Assembly (NCBI GenBank): GCA_964436825.1
Contig: CAYTEO010000003.1
Location: forward strand, 62,001 to 126,000
Length of the DNA stretch: 64,000 bases
Reading direction: 5' to 3'
Source: CAYTEO01 sp964436825
GTDB lineage: Bacteria; Krumholzibacteriota; Krumholzibacteriia; LZORAL124-64-63
Each line of letters opens with the position of its first letter. The first letter of the stretch is position 1. A program made the position numbers and the translations under genes. The notes under the pieces are model-generated. The model was not told the DNA's origin, did no database searches, and worked only from the letters and a program-made list of their open reading frames with translations. Shown in pieces: positions 42,510-49,998 of the stretch.

Positions 42510-43007
42510 ATGAAGCCCGAGCGACAAGGGGAGATCCTGCAGGAGGAAGGGATCGTCCTGTCCGTCACACCGGCCACGGCCGGCGGTCCCGCGACCGCGC
42601 GGATCATGCTGCAGGCAGGCGACCACTGCGACGGTTGTCCCGCCTGTGCCGTCTGCCGGCCGGGACAGCAGGGAGGCCGCCTCCTGGAGGTCGTCGACCC
42701 CGTGGGCGTGGGCGTGGGAGACCGGGTGCGCGTGACCATCCGCGGTACCGAGATCCTCAGGGCGTCGCTGCTGCTCTACGGACTGCCCCTGCTGCTGCTT
42801 GTGCTGGGCGTGGGGGCGGGCCAGCGTCTCTGGTCCGCGGCACACGCGCTGCGCGACCTCTGGTCGTTCCTGCTGGGCGTCGGCCTCGCCGGCGCCGCCC
42901 TGCCGCTGGTCCGATACCTGTCCCGGCGCGACGGTGCGGTCGGACGGGAGCTGATGCAGCCGGTGATCACGCACGTGGTCTCGCGCGGCACCGGCGGTCG
43001 GACCTGA
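42510..43007 (+). CDS. RseC/MucC-family membrane protein
   Basis: A 165-residue protein. I take ATG 42510 because GGGAGGTG ends four bases before it; earlier in-frame codons lack a ribosome site. The sequence has E-G-I-V-L-S-V at the N-terminus, the Cys pattern C-D-G-C-P-A-C-A-V-C, a G-D-R-V-R-V-T-I strand, and two membrane helices (L-L-L-Y-G-L-P-L-L-L-L-V-L-G and L-L-G-V-G-L-A-G-A-A). These are RseC features; E. coli RseC belongs to a Rsx-dependent system that keeps SoxR reduced. Location at the end of the rnf run fits this link. Confidence 0.85.
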   Translation: MKPERQGEILQEEGIVLSVTPATAGGPATARIMLQAGDHCDGCPACAVCRPGQQGGRLLEVVDPVGVGVGDRVRVTIRGTEILRASLLLYGLPLLLLVLGVGAGQRLWSAAHALRDLWSFLLGVGLAGAALPLVRYLSRRDGAVGRELMQPVITHVVSRGTGGRT

Positions 43008-43093
43008 CGGCTGCCGGACCGTGTCGTCACGGCTGCACTCCCGCCTGCGGGTCCCTTCTGCCCCTGCCGCCCGGGCCGTTCACGGCCGCCGGG

Positions 43094-43121
43094 TTGACAT
43101 CCCCGTGCATGATCTTAGCTT
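43094..43121 (+). promoter_or_regulatory. Candidate promoter for the NifU-domain gene
   Basis: A perfect TTGACA followed after 16 bp by TAGCTT, in the 144-bp gap after the RseC-like gene. The predicted start is about 24 bases before ATG 43152. Confidence 0.45.
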
Positions 43122-43151
43122 CTGCTGGTACACACAACCGGAGGAAACCGT

Positions 43152-43376
43152 ATGGATCTGGAGCAGAAGATTCGCGAGGTCCTTGAGAGCGTCCGCCCCG
43201 CCCTGCAGGCCGACGGCGGGGACGTCGAGTTCATCGACTACAACGACGGGATCGTCACCGTCCGGCTCAAGGGGGCCTGCGGGAGCTGCCCCATGTCGAC
43301 GATGACGCTCAAGAACGGGATCGAGGCGCGCCTGCGCCAGGAGATCCCGGAGATCCGCGCCGTCGAGCAGCTCTGA
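43152..43376 (+). CDS. NifU C-terminal (Nfu)-type Fe-S carrier
   Basis: A 74-residue stand-alone Nfu domain. The pattern D-G-G-D-V-E-F, then G-A-C-G-S-C-P-M-S with the cluster-binding C-x2-C, and I-E-A-R-L-R-Q-E-I-P-E-I is diagnostic. Such proteins bind a bridging [4Fe-4S] cluster in a dimer and deliver it to clients, plausibly the many clusters of Rnf and complex I encoded in this window. GGAGG lies seven bases before the ATG. It is convergent with the next gene with no room for a separate terminator. Confidence 0.95.
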   Translation: MDLEQKIREVLESVRPALQADGGDVEFIDYNDGIVTVRLKGACGSCPMSTMTLKNGIEARLRQEIPEIRAVEQL

Positions 43377-43377
43377 C

Positions 43378-45120
43378 TCACCCGGAGGTGCGGGTCCTCG
43401 TGCCCGCGCCTCCGGTCCCCCCTGCCGGTGCCGGCCCCCAGATCAACCACTCCCCCTCCCGTCGCGACGGCCAGTCCAGCTCCTGGAGCCACGCCTGCCA
43501 CCAGGGGATGGTCCGTCCGGAGGCGGTCAGGGGCGGTGTGACGATCTCGCTGATCCCCAGTTCCCCCATCACACGTGGCAGCACCTCCGCCGCCGGCAGC
43601 GTATCGGCGCGAGCGCCCGCCAGCAGGCGGCGCAGACGGCGGGTCGGCGGGGGGACGCGGCCGCTGACTCCCCCGGTCACGGGGCGACCGAGCTGCTCGG
43701 CCGCCAGCCACCAGGTCGCCTCGGCGACATCCTCGTGCTCCTCCGCGTCCACCGCCGGCAGCGACAGCAACGGCCTGGTCAGGTCCGGAGCCGGCGTGTC
43801 CCGGACCGGGAAGGCCGGTACCCGGACGGCCGGGATCCCCATGGGCACCCCCTCGAGAGCCAGCAGGAGGGCCAGCAGCGCGGCGGCGCCGCGCAACCGG
43901 GGACGCCGGGAGAGGGCCAGCCGTTCCCAGGCCACGGCCGCCCACCAGGCCAGCGCCACGCTCAGCGGCCAGGCGAACCGGCAGACGGCCCGGTAGGCGC
44001 GCAGCGGCGGGACGTGGTGCCACAGCCAGCCCCAGGGCAGCGTCACCCGCGCCCCGCTCCCCGGCACGGCCGCCGAGTCGCCGAAGGCGAGGATCAGCCC
44101 GGCCACTCCCGCCACCAGCAACCCGTCTCCCAGACGGCGGTGCCGCACCGGCAGGTCGCGGCGCAGCGACAGCCCCGCCAGCGCCAGCGCCAGGACGAGC
44201 CAGCCCGGGTGCAGGACATGGCGCGTGGCGCCGCGGCTCCTGTCCGGGTCCCGCGCTCCCCTCCCGAGCCAGTCCGCCGGTCGTGCGCGATAGGGACCGG
44301 CGTCGAGCAGGTCCTTCAGGTCGGCGCTGTACCAGCGGACCTCGCGCAGGGAACGCGCGAACTGGTCGTTCCGCCGGGCGGCGGCGGTGTACGGTCTCGC
44401 CTGCCAGGCCACCAGGGAGACGGCCGCGGCGGCCACCAGCAGCAGGGCGACGCCACGCCGTCCGCGCAGCAGGGAGAGGAAGTCGCGGCCGGCGACGACC
44501 AGGACACCGGCCAGCAGCAGCGCCCCGTTGACCAGCCCGTACCAGCCCATGGCGGGCTGGAGGGCCCACAGCAGCAGACCGGCGGCCAGCCAGCGGCGGC
44601 GCCGGCGACGGATCCCCAGTGCCGTGGCCGCCGCCGCCAGCAGGACCAGCGGCGGTGGCAGCTGGTTCAGGTGCCCGAGCTGGCTCGTCGTGTACGGGGC
44701 CGCCAGGACGGCCAGCCCCATCAGGCCGGCACCGGGCGATCGGCCGCCTGCCGCCCGCCAGAGCAGCCCGGCGGCACCGGCGGCCAGCAGCAGGGAGAAC
44801 AGCAGGTCCAGGTCGTAGAGCAGCGCCGGCGGGGCCCCGGCCAGCAGCAGCGGGGTCACCAGGATCCCCTGTCCCAGCAGGGTGTCCATGGACCACAGGG
44901 CGTCGGTAGCCGGGAAGAAGACCGGGGCGATCCGCCAGACGTCCGGCGTCGTCCACCAGCGGGCCGTCCAGCCCAGCAGGCCCGTCTGGAAGACGGCGTC
45001 CACTCCCCCGTACGGTCCCGGCACCAGGTGCGACGGCTCCGGCCAGGCGCTGCGCAGCATCGCCGCCGCCAGGGCGACGGCCAGCAGCCAGGGCCAGAAG
45101 GCGAGCGGGCGCACCCGCAT
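43378..45120 (-). CDS. Large polytopic membrane protein, possible GT-C glycosyltransferase
   Basis: A 580-residue inner-membrane protein with about 10-12 hydrophobic helices. Early sequence has G-G-V-D-A-V-F-Q-T-G-L-L-G-W, with an Asp at the place where GT-C enzymes keep a catalytic acid in the first loop. Later come R-P-L-L-S-L-P-A-V-D-A-E and a soluble C-terminal part. No signature names it; YfhO-like or other lipid-linked sugar transferases are the nearest guess. Its ATG at 45120 is one base after the stop of the sulfatase-fold gene (TGA-G-ATG), so the pair is almost certainly coupled and probably modifies the cell envelope. Confidence 0.7.
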   Translation of the reverse strand: MRVRPLAFWPWLLAVALAAAMLRSAWPEPSHLVPGPYGGVDAVFQTGLLGWTARWWTTPDVWRIAPVFFPATDALWSMDTLLGQGILVTPLLLAGAPPALLYDLDLLFSLLLAAGAAGLLWRAAGGRSPGAGLMGLAVLAAPYTTSQLGHLNQLPPPLVLLAAAATALGIRRRRRRWLAAGLLLWALQPAMGWYGLVNGALLLAGVLVVAGRDFLSLLRGRRGVALLLVAAAAVSLVAWQARPYTAAARRNDQFARSLREVRWYSADLKDLLDAGPYRARPADWLGRGARDPDRSRGATRHVLHPGWLVLALALAGLSLRRDLPVRHRRLGDGLLVAGVAGLILAFGDSAAVPGSGARVTLPWGWLWHHVPPLRAYRAVCRFAWPLSVALAWWAAVAWERLALSRRPRLRGAAALLALLLALEGVPMGIPAVRVPAFPVRDTPAPDLTRPLLSLPAVDAEEHEDVAEATWWLAAEQLGRPVTGGVSGRVPPPTRRLRRLLAGARADTLPAAEVLPRVMGELGISEIVTPPLTASGRTIPWWQAWLQELDWPSRREGEWLIWGPAPAGGTGGAGTRTRTSG

Positions 45121-45121
45121 C

Positions 45122-47107
45122 TCAGTATCCCAGGCTCCGCAGCTGGCGCTGCAGCTGCGGGTCGATCACCGTCGTGGTCGTGTCCTCACCGTCCGGCTGC
45201 AGGACAGCGGCCAGGGAGTCCCACGCCGCCAGCCGGCGGCGCGCCGCGCGCAGCAGGGGATCGACGCCGTCCGGCCGGCTGGCGAGGGGCGCCTGCGCCG
45301 CGGGATCGCTGCCCAGATCGTACCAGACGCTGTCCCCGGTCGCAGGCACCGTGATCCGCAGCCACCGCTCCAGCCGCAGGCCCAGGCGAGGCGGACCGTA
45401 GAGCATGTTCTCCATGATCGCCGGGGGGCTGGCGCCGGCCGGCCCCGCCGACGCCTCCGCCCACAGGCCCGGCCGCCCCGGCAGTCCTTCCGGAACGGGC
45501 CAGCCCAGCTCGGCGCAGAGGGAGGGCACCAGGTCCAGGGTCCGCCGGTCGGCGTCGACGGCCAGGCCGGCCCCCTCGCCGCCGGGCAGCTTCACCAGCA
45601 GGGGGATGCGGGTCACCTCCGGCAGCAGGGAGTGGCCGTGCTCGTAACCGCCATGCTCGAAGAACTCCTCCCCGTGATCGGCGGCCAGGACGACCAGGGA
45701 CCGGTCCCAGCTGCCGCTCCCGCGCAGGGCATCGAACAGGACGCCGAGCCAGGCGTCGGTGTAGGCCACCTCGCCGGCGTAGAGGGACTGCAGGGCCGTT
45801 GCCACCGAATCGGGAACGTCGGGACAGAGTTCCCGCACGGCCGGCATCCGTCCGGCCGGGAAGCCGTCGGCCGTGAACAGGGGCGAGTCCGGCGGCGGCG
45901 GCGCGCACCAGACCGTCCCCGCGCGGCGGGCCGCCGCGGGGAAGTCGTCGGGCGTGTGGCGGCGGTACGGGACATGGGGATCCATCAGGTGGATCCAGAG
46001 GAAGCAGGGCCTGTCGCCGCGGCGACGGGCGAGCCAGCGGACGGCCTTGCCGATCTGGGCGGCGGCGTCGTCCCGGGACCATCTCTGCTGCCACCGGGCC
46101 GTCACCTCGCGCACCAGGACCGACCGGGCCGCGGGCAGGAGCCACTCGAGCTGGCGGGCGTGGTCGTAGCGGGCAAAGCCGCGGGCGAACCCGTACGACG
46201 GCGTCAGGTAGGGGTTGGCCGCGACAGCCCAGGTGTCGTAGCCGGCGCGGCGGGCCAGCTGGGCCAGCGTCGTCACCCCGTCCGGCAGGCCCCGGTAGCG
46301 GGCCACACCCAGTGTCCGCGGCGGCCAGCCGGTCAGCAGGGTCGCCATGCTCGGCAGGGTCCAGCTGCCGCTCGACCAGGCGTCGCGCAGGCGGACGGCC
46401 TCGGCGGCGAAACGGTCCAGGTTCGGTGTCGGCGGGTTGCCGGGCCCCAGCAGCCGGTCGTAGTCGGCACGCCAGGTGTCGATCGTCACGAGCACGAGAT
46501 CCGGCGCCCCGGCAGGAGCCTCGCCCAGCGGGGTCCCCGCCAGGCGCTCGGCCCGCCAGGCGGAAAGCTGGGATCTCCAGCCCAGCACACCGGCCAGCAG
46601 GAGCAGCAACGCCGCCGCGGTCGCCGCGCGGGGACGACAGCGGCCGCGGCGCCACCATTCCCGCAGGAGCCGTTCCAGCAGGAGGGTCACCCCTGTCCAG
46701 ACGGCGAGCATGACCAGGCGCCGCGGCCAGGGGGAGCCCTCCCCCTCCCACCACCGCGGGCCATGTTCCCGCAGCAGGTAGGAGGCGGCCAGGGTGGCCA
46801 GGACCGCCAGGGAGGCGGCCGCCGCCAGGGCCGCCCTGGCGCCGTCGCGCCGCGCACGCAGCAGGCCGGCCGGCAGGTAGGCCGCAGCGGCGAGGCACGC
46901 CGCCGCCAGGCCGGCCGGCAGCAGGGGGGCGGTCAGCAGTGCGGCCCAGCCGCCGGCGAGCGGCGCCGTCGCGGTCCCGAACCGCAGCAGCTGCGACGCC
47001 GCCTCCAGCAGGGCGGCCGCCGCGGCCAGCAGGGCGGCCGCCAGGACTGCCCGTCCGATGCCGGGGCAGGGCCTGATCACCGCGGTCGCCTCGTCACGTT
47101 CCCTCAT
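45122..47107 (-). CDS. Membrane-anchored sulfatase/alkaline phosphatase-fold protein
   Basis: A 661-residue protein. The first 190 residues hold several hydrophobic helices; the rest is a sulfatase domain with V-T-I-D-T-W-R-A-D (metal Asp), P-N-L-D-R-F-A, H-L-M-D-P-H-V-P-Y and A-A-D-H-G-E-E-F-F-E-H-G-G. At the nucleophile position it reads W-T-L-P-S-M rather than C/S-x-P-S/A-R, so it is unlikely to use formylglycine; Thr-based phosphoethanolamine or phosphoglycerol transfer is an alternative. The end L-R-S-L-G-Y is common in the family. ATG 47107 is preferred for GGAGG five bases upstream; an ATG at 47137 would place the start at the predicted -10. Confidence 0.82.
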   Translation of the reverse strand: MRERDEATAVIRPCPGIGRAVLAAALLAAAAALLEAASQLLRFGTATAPLAGGWAALLTAPLLPAGLAAACLAAAAYLPAGLLRARRDGARAALAAAASLAVLATLAASYLLREHGPRWWEGEGSPWPRRLVMLAVWTGVTLLLERLLREWWRRGRCRPRAATAAALLLLLAGVLGWRSQLSAWRAERLAGTPLGEAPAGAPDLVLVTIDTWRADYDRLLGPGNPPTPNLDRFAAEAVRLRDAWSSGSWTLPSMATLLTGWPPRTLGVARYRGLPDGVTTLAQLARRAGYDTWAVAANPYLTPSYGFARGFARYDHARQLEWLLPAARSVLVREVTARWQQRWSRDDAAAQIGKAVRWLARRRGDRPCFLWIHLMDPHVPYRRHTPDDFPAAARRAGTVWCAPPPPDSPLFTADGFPAGRMPAVRELCPDVPDSVATALQSLYAGEVAYTDAWLGVLFDALRGSGSWDRSLVVLAADHGEEFFEHGGYEHGHSLLPEVTRIPLLVKLPGGEGAGLAVDADRRTLDLVPSLCAELGWPVPEGLPGRPGLWAEASAGPAGASPPAIMENMLYGPPRLGLRLERWLRITVPATGDSVWYDLGSDPAAQAPLASRPDGVDPLLRAARRRLAAWDSLAAVLQPDGEDTTTTVIDPQLQRQLRSLGY

Positions 47108-47135
47108 CGCTGCCTCCATCCCGGGGGTGTCACCC

Positions 47136-47165
47136 ATTCTCCCGGCCGGCGCCGGGAGAGGTCAA
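47136..47165 (-). promoter_or_regulatory. Candidate promoter with dyad in its spacer, before the sulfatase-fold gene
   Basis: TTGACC, 18 bp, GAGAAT on the minus strand. A perfect inverted repeat at 47139-47158 (arms CTCCCGGC and GCCGGGAG, 4-base centre) fills the spacer and touches the -10. This geometry suits an operator, though chance GC symmetry is possible. Confidence 0.4.
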
Positions 47166-47170
47166 GGAAC

Positions 47171-47198
47171 TTGCCAGCGTCCCAGGCGATGCTATCGT
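47171..47198 (+). promoter_or_regulatory. Candidate promoter for the acyl-CoA dehydrogenase gene
   Basis: TTGCCA, 16 bp, TATCGT with an extended TG one base before the -10. It lies back-to-back with the minus-strand promoter. Confidence 0.45.
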
Positions 47199-47234
47199 GC
47201 CTGGAACCGGGAAACGCAAGAACGGAGGAAGATG

Positions 47235-48401
47235 ATGCATCCCTACCGCGGCGTCGACTACTACGGATTCGAGGAACTCCTCTCCGACGAGGAACGGGCC
47301 GTCCGCGACATGGTCCGCACCTTCGTCGAGCGGGAGTTCCTGCCGGTCGTCCGGCAGCACCACCGGGCCGGCACCTTCCCCACCGACCTGGTCCCCGAGC
47401 TGGGCCGCCTCGGCCTGCTGGGAGCCCACGTCCAAGGCCCCGGCTGCCCGGGGCTGTCGGCCACCGTCTACGGGATCATCTGCCAGGAGCTGGAGCGGGG
47501 CGACAGCGGCCTGCGCAGCTTCGTCTCGGTCCAGGGTAGCCTGGTCATGTGGCCCATCGCCACCTACGGCAGCGAGGAGCAGCAGCGCCGCTGGCTGCCG
47601 GAGCTGGCCAGCGGCCGGCTGATCGGCTGCTTCGGGCTGACCGAGGCGGGCCACGGCAGCGACCCCGGCGGCATGGAGACGACCGCCGTCCGCGACGGCA
47701 CCGACTGGATCCTCCACGGCGGCAAGATGTGGATCACCAACGCCGACCTGGCGGACGTGGCCATCGTCTGGGCCCGCACCGACGAGGGTGTCCGCGGCTT
47801 CCTGGTCGAGCGCGACCGGGAGGGATTCTCCAGCCAGCCGATCCAGGGCAAGTACAGCCTGCGCGCCAGCGACACCGGCGAGCTGGTCCTGGACGAGGTC
47901 CGCGTTCCCGAGGCGAACCGCCTTCCCGGCGCCCGCGGCCTGCGCGCGCCGCTGAGCTGCCTCAACGAGGCCCGCTACGGGATCGCCTGGGGCGCCGTGG
48001 GCGCCGCGGCCGACTGCTACGACACCGCCCTGCAGTATGCCGGCGAGCGGGAACAGTTCGGCCGGCCCATCTCCGGGTTCCAGCTCGTCCAGCGCCGCCT
48101 GGTGCGGATGCTGACCCGGGTGACCACGTCCCAGGCCCTGGCCCACCGCCTGGGCCGGCTGAAGGACGCGGGGCGGGCGCGCTTCCCCCAGGTCTCGCTG
48201 GCCAAGCGGCACAACGTCGCCGCCGCCCTGGCCAACGCCCGGGAGGCACGGGCCGTCCTGGGGGCCGCCGGCATCACCGACGAGTACCCCGTCGGTCGCC
48301 ACCTGACGAACCTGGAGTCGGTCTACACCTACGAGGGGACCCACGACATCCACACCCTGATCGTGGGGGCCGACATCACCGGCCAGGAAGCCTTCCGCTG
48401 A
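47235..48401 (+). CDS. gcdH: Glutaryl-CoA dehydrogenase-type acyl-CoA dehydrogenase
   Basis: A 388-residue FAD enzyme that oxidises and decarboxylates glutaryl-CoA to crotonyl-CoA in lysine and tryptophan breakdown. The family match is close: C-F-G-L-T-E-A-G-H-G-S-D-P, W-I-T-N-A-D-L-A-D, G-K-Y-S-L-R-A-S-D-T-G, A-R-Y-G-I-A-W-G, and the catalytic Glu in T-Y-E-G-T-H-D-I-H. The usual G-G-N-G-I block reads G-A-A-G-I here. ATG 47235 is six bases after GGAGG; ATG 47232, one codon earlier, is spaced less well. It stands alone between a divergent sulfatase-fold gene and the convergent nuo operon, with no linked pathway genes. Confidence 0.88.
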   Translation: MHPYRGVDYYGFEELLSDEERAVRDMVRTFVEREFLPVVRQHHRAGTFPTDLVPELGRLGLLGAHVQGPGCPGLSATVYGIICQELERGDSGLRSFVSVQGSLVMWPIATYGSEEQQRRWLPELASGRLIGCFGLTEAGHGSDPGGMETTAVRDGTDWILHGGKMWITNADLADVAIVWARTDEGVRGFLVERDREGFSSQPIQGKYSLRASDTGELVLDEVRVPEANRLPGARGLRAPLSCLNEARYGIAWGAVGAAADCYDTALQYAGEREQFGRPISGFQLVQRRLVRMLTRVTTSQALAHRLGRLKDAGRARFPQVSLAKRHNVAAALANAREARAVLGAAGITDEYPVGRHLTNLESVYTYEGTHDIHTLIVGADITGQEAFR

Positions 48402-48421
48402 GCGGTGTCGCGCCGGCACGA

Positions 48422-48454
48422 CGCTGCCCGGCGTCCGCGGGACGCCGGGCAGCG
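48422..48454. terminator. Perfect 15-bp hairpin between gcdH and nuoN
   Basis: CGCTGCCCGGCGTCC and its exact complement flank a 3-base GCG loop in a 76-bp convergent gap. The strongest stem in the window; expected to end transcripts from both sides despite lacking T-tracts. Confidence 0.7.
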
Positions 48455-48477
48455 GCAACCGGGTATCCGGGTGCGGA

Positions 48478-49998
48478 TCAGAACATCAGCGACCGGAAGG
48501 CCCAGGCGGCCACCGAGTGCAGCGCCCCCGGCAACACCCCCAGCACCAGCACGAGCACGGCCAGCACGCCAGCCGTGAAGGCCGTCTCCCAGCCCTGGCC
48601 CCGCCAGGGTTCCTCTTCCGGCTCGCGCATGTACATCAGCACGACGATCCGCAGGTAGTAGTAGACCGACAGCAGGGAGTTGACGACGCCCCAGATGGCC
48701 AGGGGCAGCAGCCCCGCCTTCACGACGGCGTCGAAGATGTAGAACTTCCCGATGAACCCCGCCGTGGGCGGGATGCCGGCCAGGGAGAACATGAACACGG
48801 CCAGGGCCGCCGCCACCAGGGGCTGCCGCCTGGCCAGGCCGGCGTAGCCGTCGCTCTGGTCCGCCTCGTCGGTCCGGCTGCGGCTCAGGTGGACGACGAT
48901 CCCGAAGGCCCCCAGGTTCATCAGCGCGTAGCTGACCAGGTAGAAGAGCAGGGCGCTGCCGGCGGCCATCCCGATCTCCTCCTGCATGATGGCGGCGCCG
49001 CCGCCGCGGGCGGGCGCCAGCAGGGCCAGCACGCCCAGCAGCAGGTAACCGGCGTGGGCGATGCTGGAGTAGGCCAGCATCCGCTTCAGCCCCGTCTGGG
49101 AGAGGGCCACCAGGTTGCCGTAGGTCATCGTCGCCACCGCGAGGACGGCCAGCAGCGGGAACCAGATGTCGGCGACGACCGGTGCCAGCAGCCACACGAA
49201 GCGGACCAGGGCGGCCACGGCCGCCGCCTTGACCCCGGTCGCCATCAGGCCGGTCGTGTAGGCCGGCGCACCGTCGTAGACGTCGGGGGTCCACATGTGG
49301 AACGGGACCATCGCCACCTTGAAGCCGAAGGCCACCAGGACCAGGCCCACGCCGGCGGCCAGCAGGAACCCGCGGGACCCGCCCGCGCCGACGGCGGCGC
49401 CGAGGGCGGCGTAGCCCGTCCCTCCGGCCTGGCCGTAGAGCAGGGCGCTGCCCAGCAGGAGGATCACCGAGGCGAAGGCGCCCAGGATGAGGTACTTGAA
49501 GCCTGCCTCGCTGGAGCGCAGCGAACCGCGGTTGCCCGCCGCCAGCAGGTAGACCGACAGGCTCATCGTCTCGATCCCCAGGTAGAGGGAGAGCAGGTCG
49601 GTGGCGGCGACCAGGACCATCATCCCCAGGATCGCCAGCAGCAGCAGGGGGTAGAACTCGGGGCGGTAGCGCCCGTCGCGGTCGTAGAGACCGGTGGCGA
49701 AGACGACCGTCGGCATCCCGATCATCAGCAGCAGGTCGTGGAGGAAGCGGACGAACGGGCCGGCCGCCAGCATCCCCCCCATCAGGCCGTCGGCGGGCGG
49801 CTGGGCCGGCGCCGCGTGCTGCGCCAGCAGCGCGCCCAGCAGCGTCAGCAGCGTCAGCATCGACAGGTGGTCCTTGCGCAGGCTGCGCACGAAGGAGTCG
49901 ACCAGCAGCACCAGCAGGGCGCCGGCGGTGACGACGAGGTACGGCAACAGCCAGGGCCACTGGTGGGAGAGATCGAGGCCGATCCGCAGCTCCGTCAT
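48478..49998 (-). CDS. nuoN: NADH-quinone oxidoreductase subunit N
   Basis: A 506-residue proton-channel subunit of complex I, related to Mrp antiporters. Motifs include G-I-E-T-M-S-L-S-V-Y-L-L-A (conserved Glu in TM5), F-K-V-A-M-V-P-F-H-M-W-T-P-D-V-Y (channel Lys), and L-K-R-M-L-A-Y-S-S-I-A-H. About 14 helices are expected. ATG 49998 overlaps the nuoM stop and is the last gene of the operon. The final residues R-S-L-M-F are followed by the operon's terminator hairpin. Confidence 0.97.
   Translation of the reverse strand: MTELRIGLDLSHQWPWLLPYLVVTAGALLVLLVDSFVRSLRKDHLSMLTLLTLLGALLAQHAAPAQPPADGLMGGMLAAGPFVRFLHDLLLMIGMPTVVFATGLYDRDGRYRPEFYPLLLLAILGMMVLVAATDLLSLYLGIETMSLSVYLLAAGNRGSLRSSEAGFKYLILGAFASVILLLGSALLYGQAGGTGYAALGAAVGAGGSRGFLLAAGVGLVLVAFGFKVAMVPFHMWTPDVYDGAPAYTTGLMATGVKAAAVAALVRFVWLLAPVVADIWFPLLAVLAVATMTYGNLVALSQTGLKRMLAYSSIAHAGYLLLGVLALLAPARGGGAAIMQEEIGMAAGSALLFYLVSYALMNLGAFGIVVHLSRSRTDEADQSDGYAGLARRQPLVAAALAVFMFSLAGIPPTAGFIGKFYIFDAVVKAGLLPLAIWGVVNSLLSVYYYLRIVVLMYMREPEEEPWRGQGWETAFTAGVLAVLVLVLGVLPGALHSVAAWAFRSLMF

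Noticed and set aside
47108..47137. Upstream ATG at 47137 as the sulfatase-fold start
   Set aside because: It coincides with the predicted -10 region and lacks a Shine-Dalgarno sequence; ATG 47107 has GGAGG five bases upstream.
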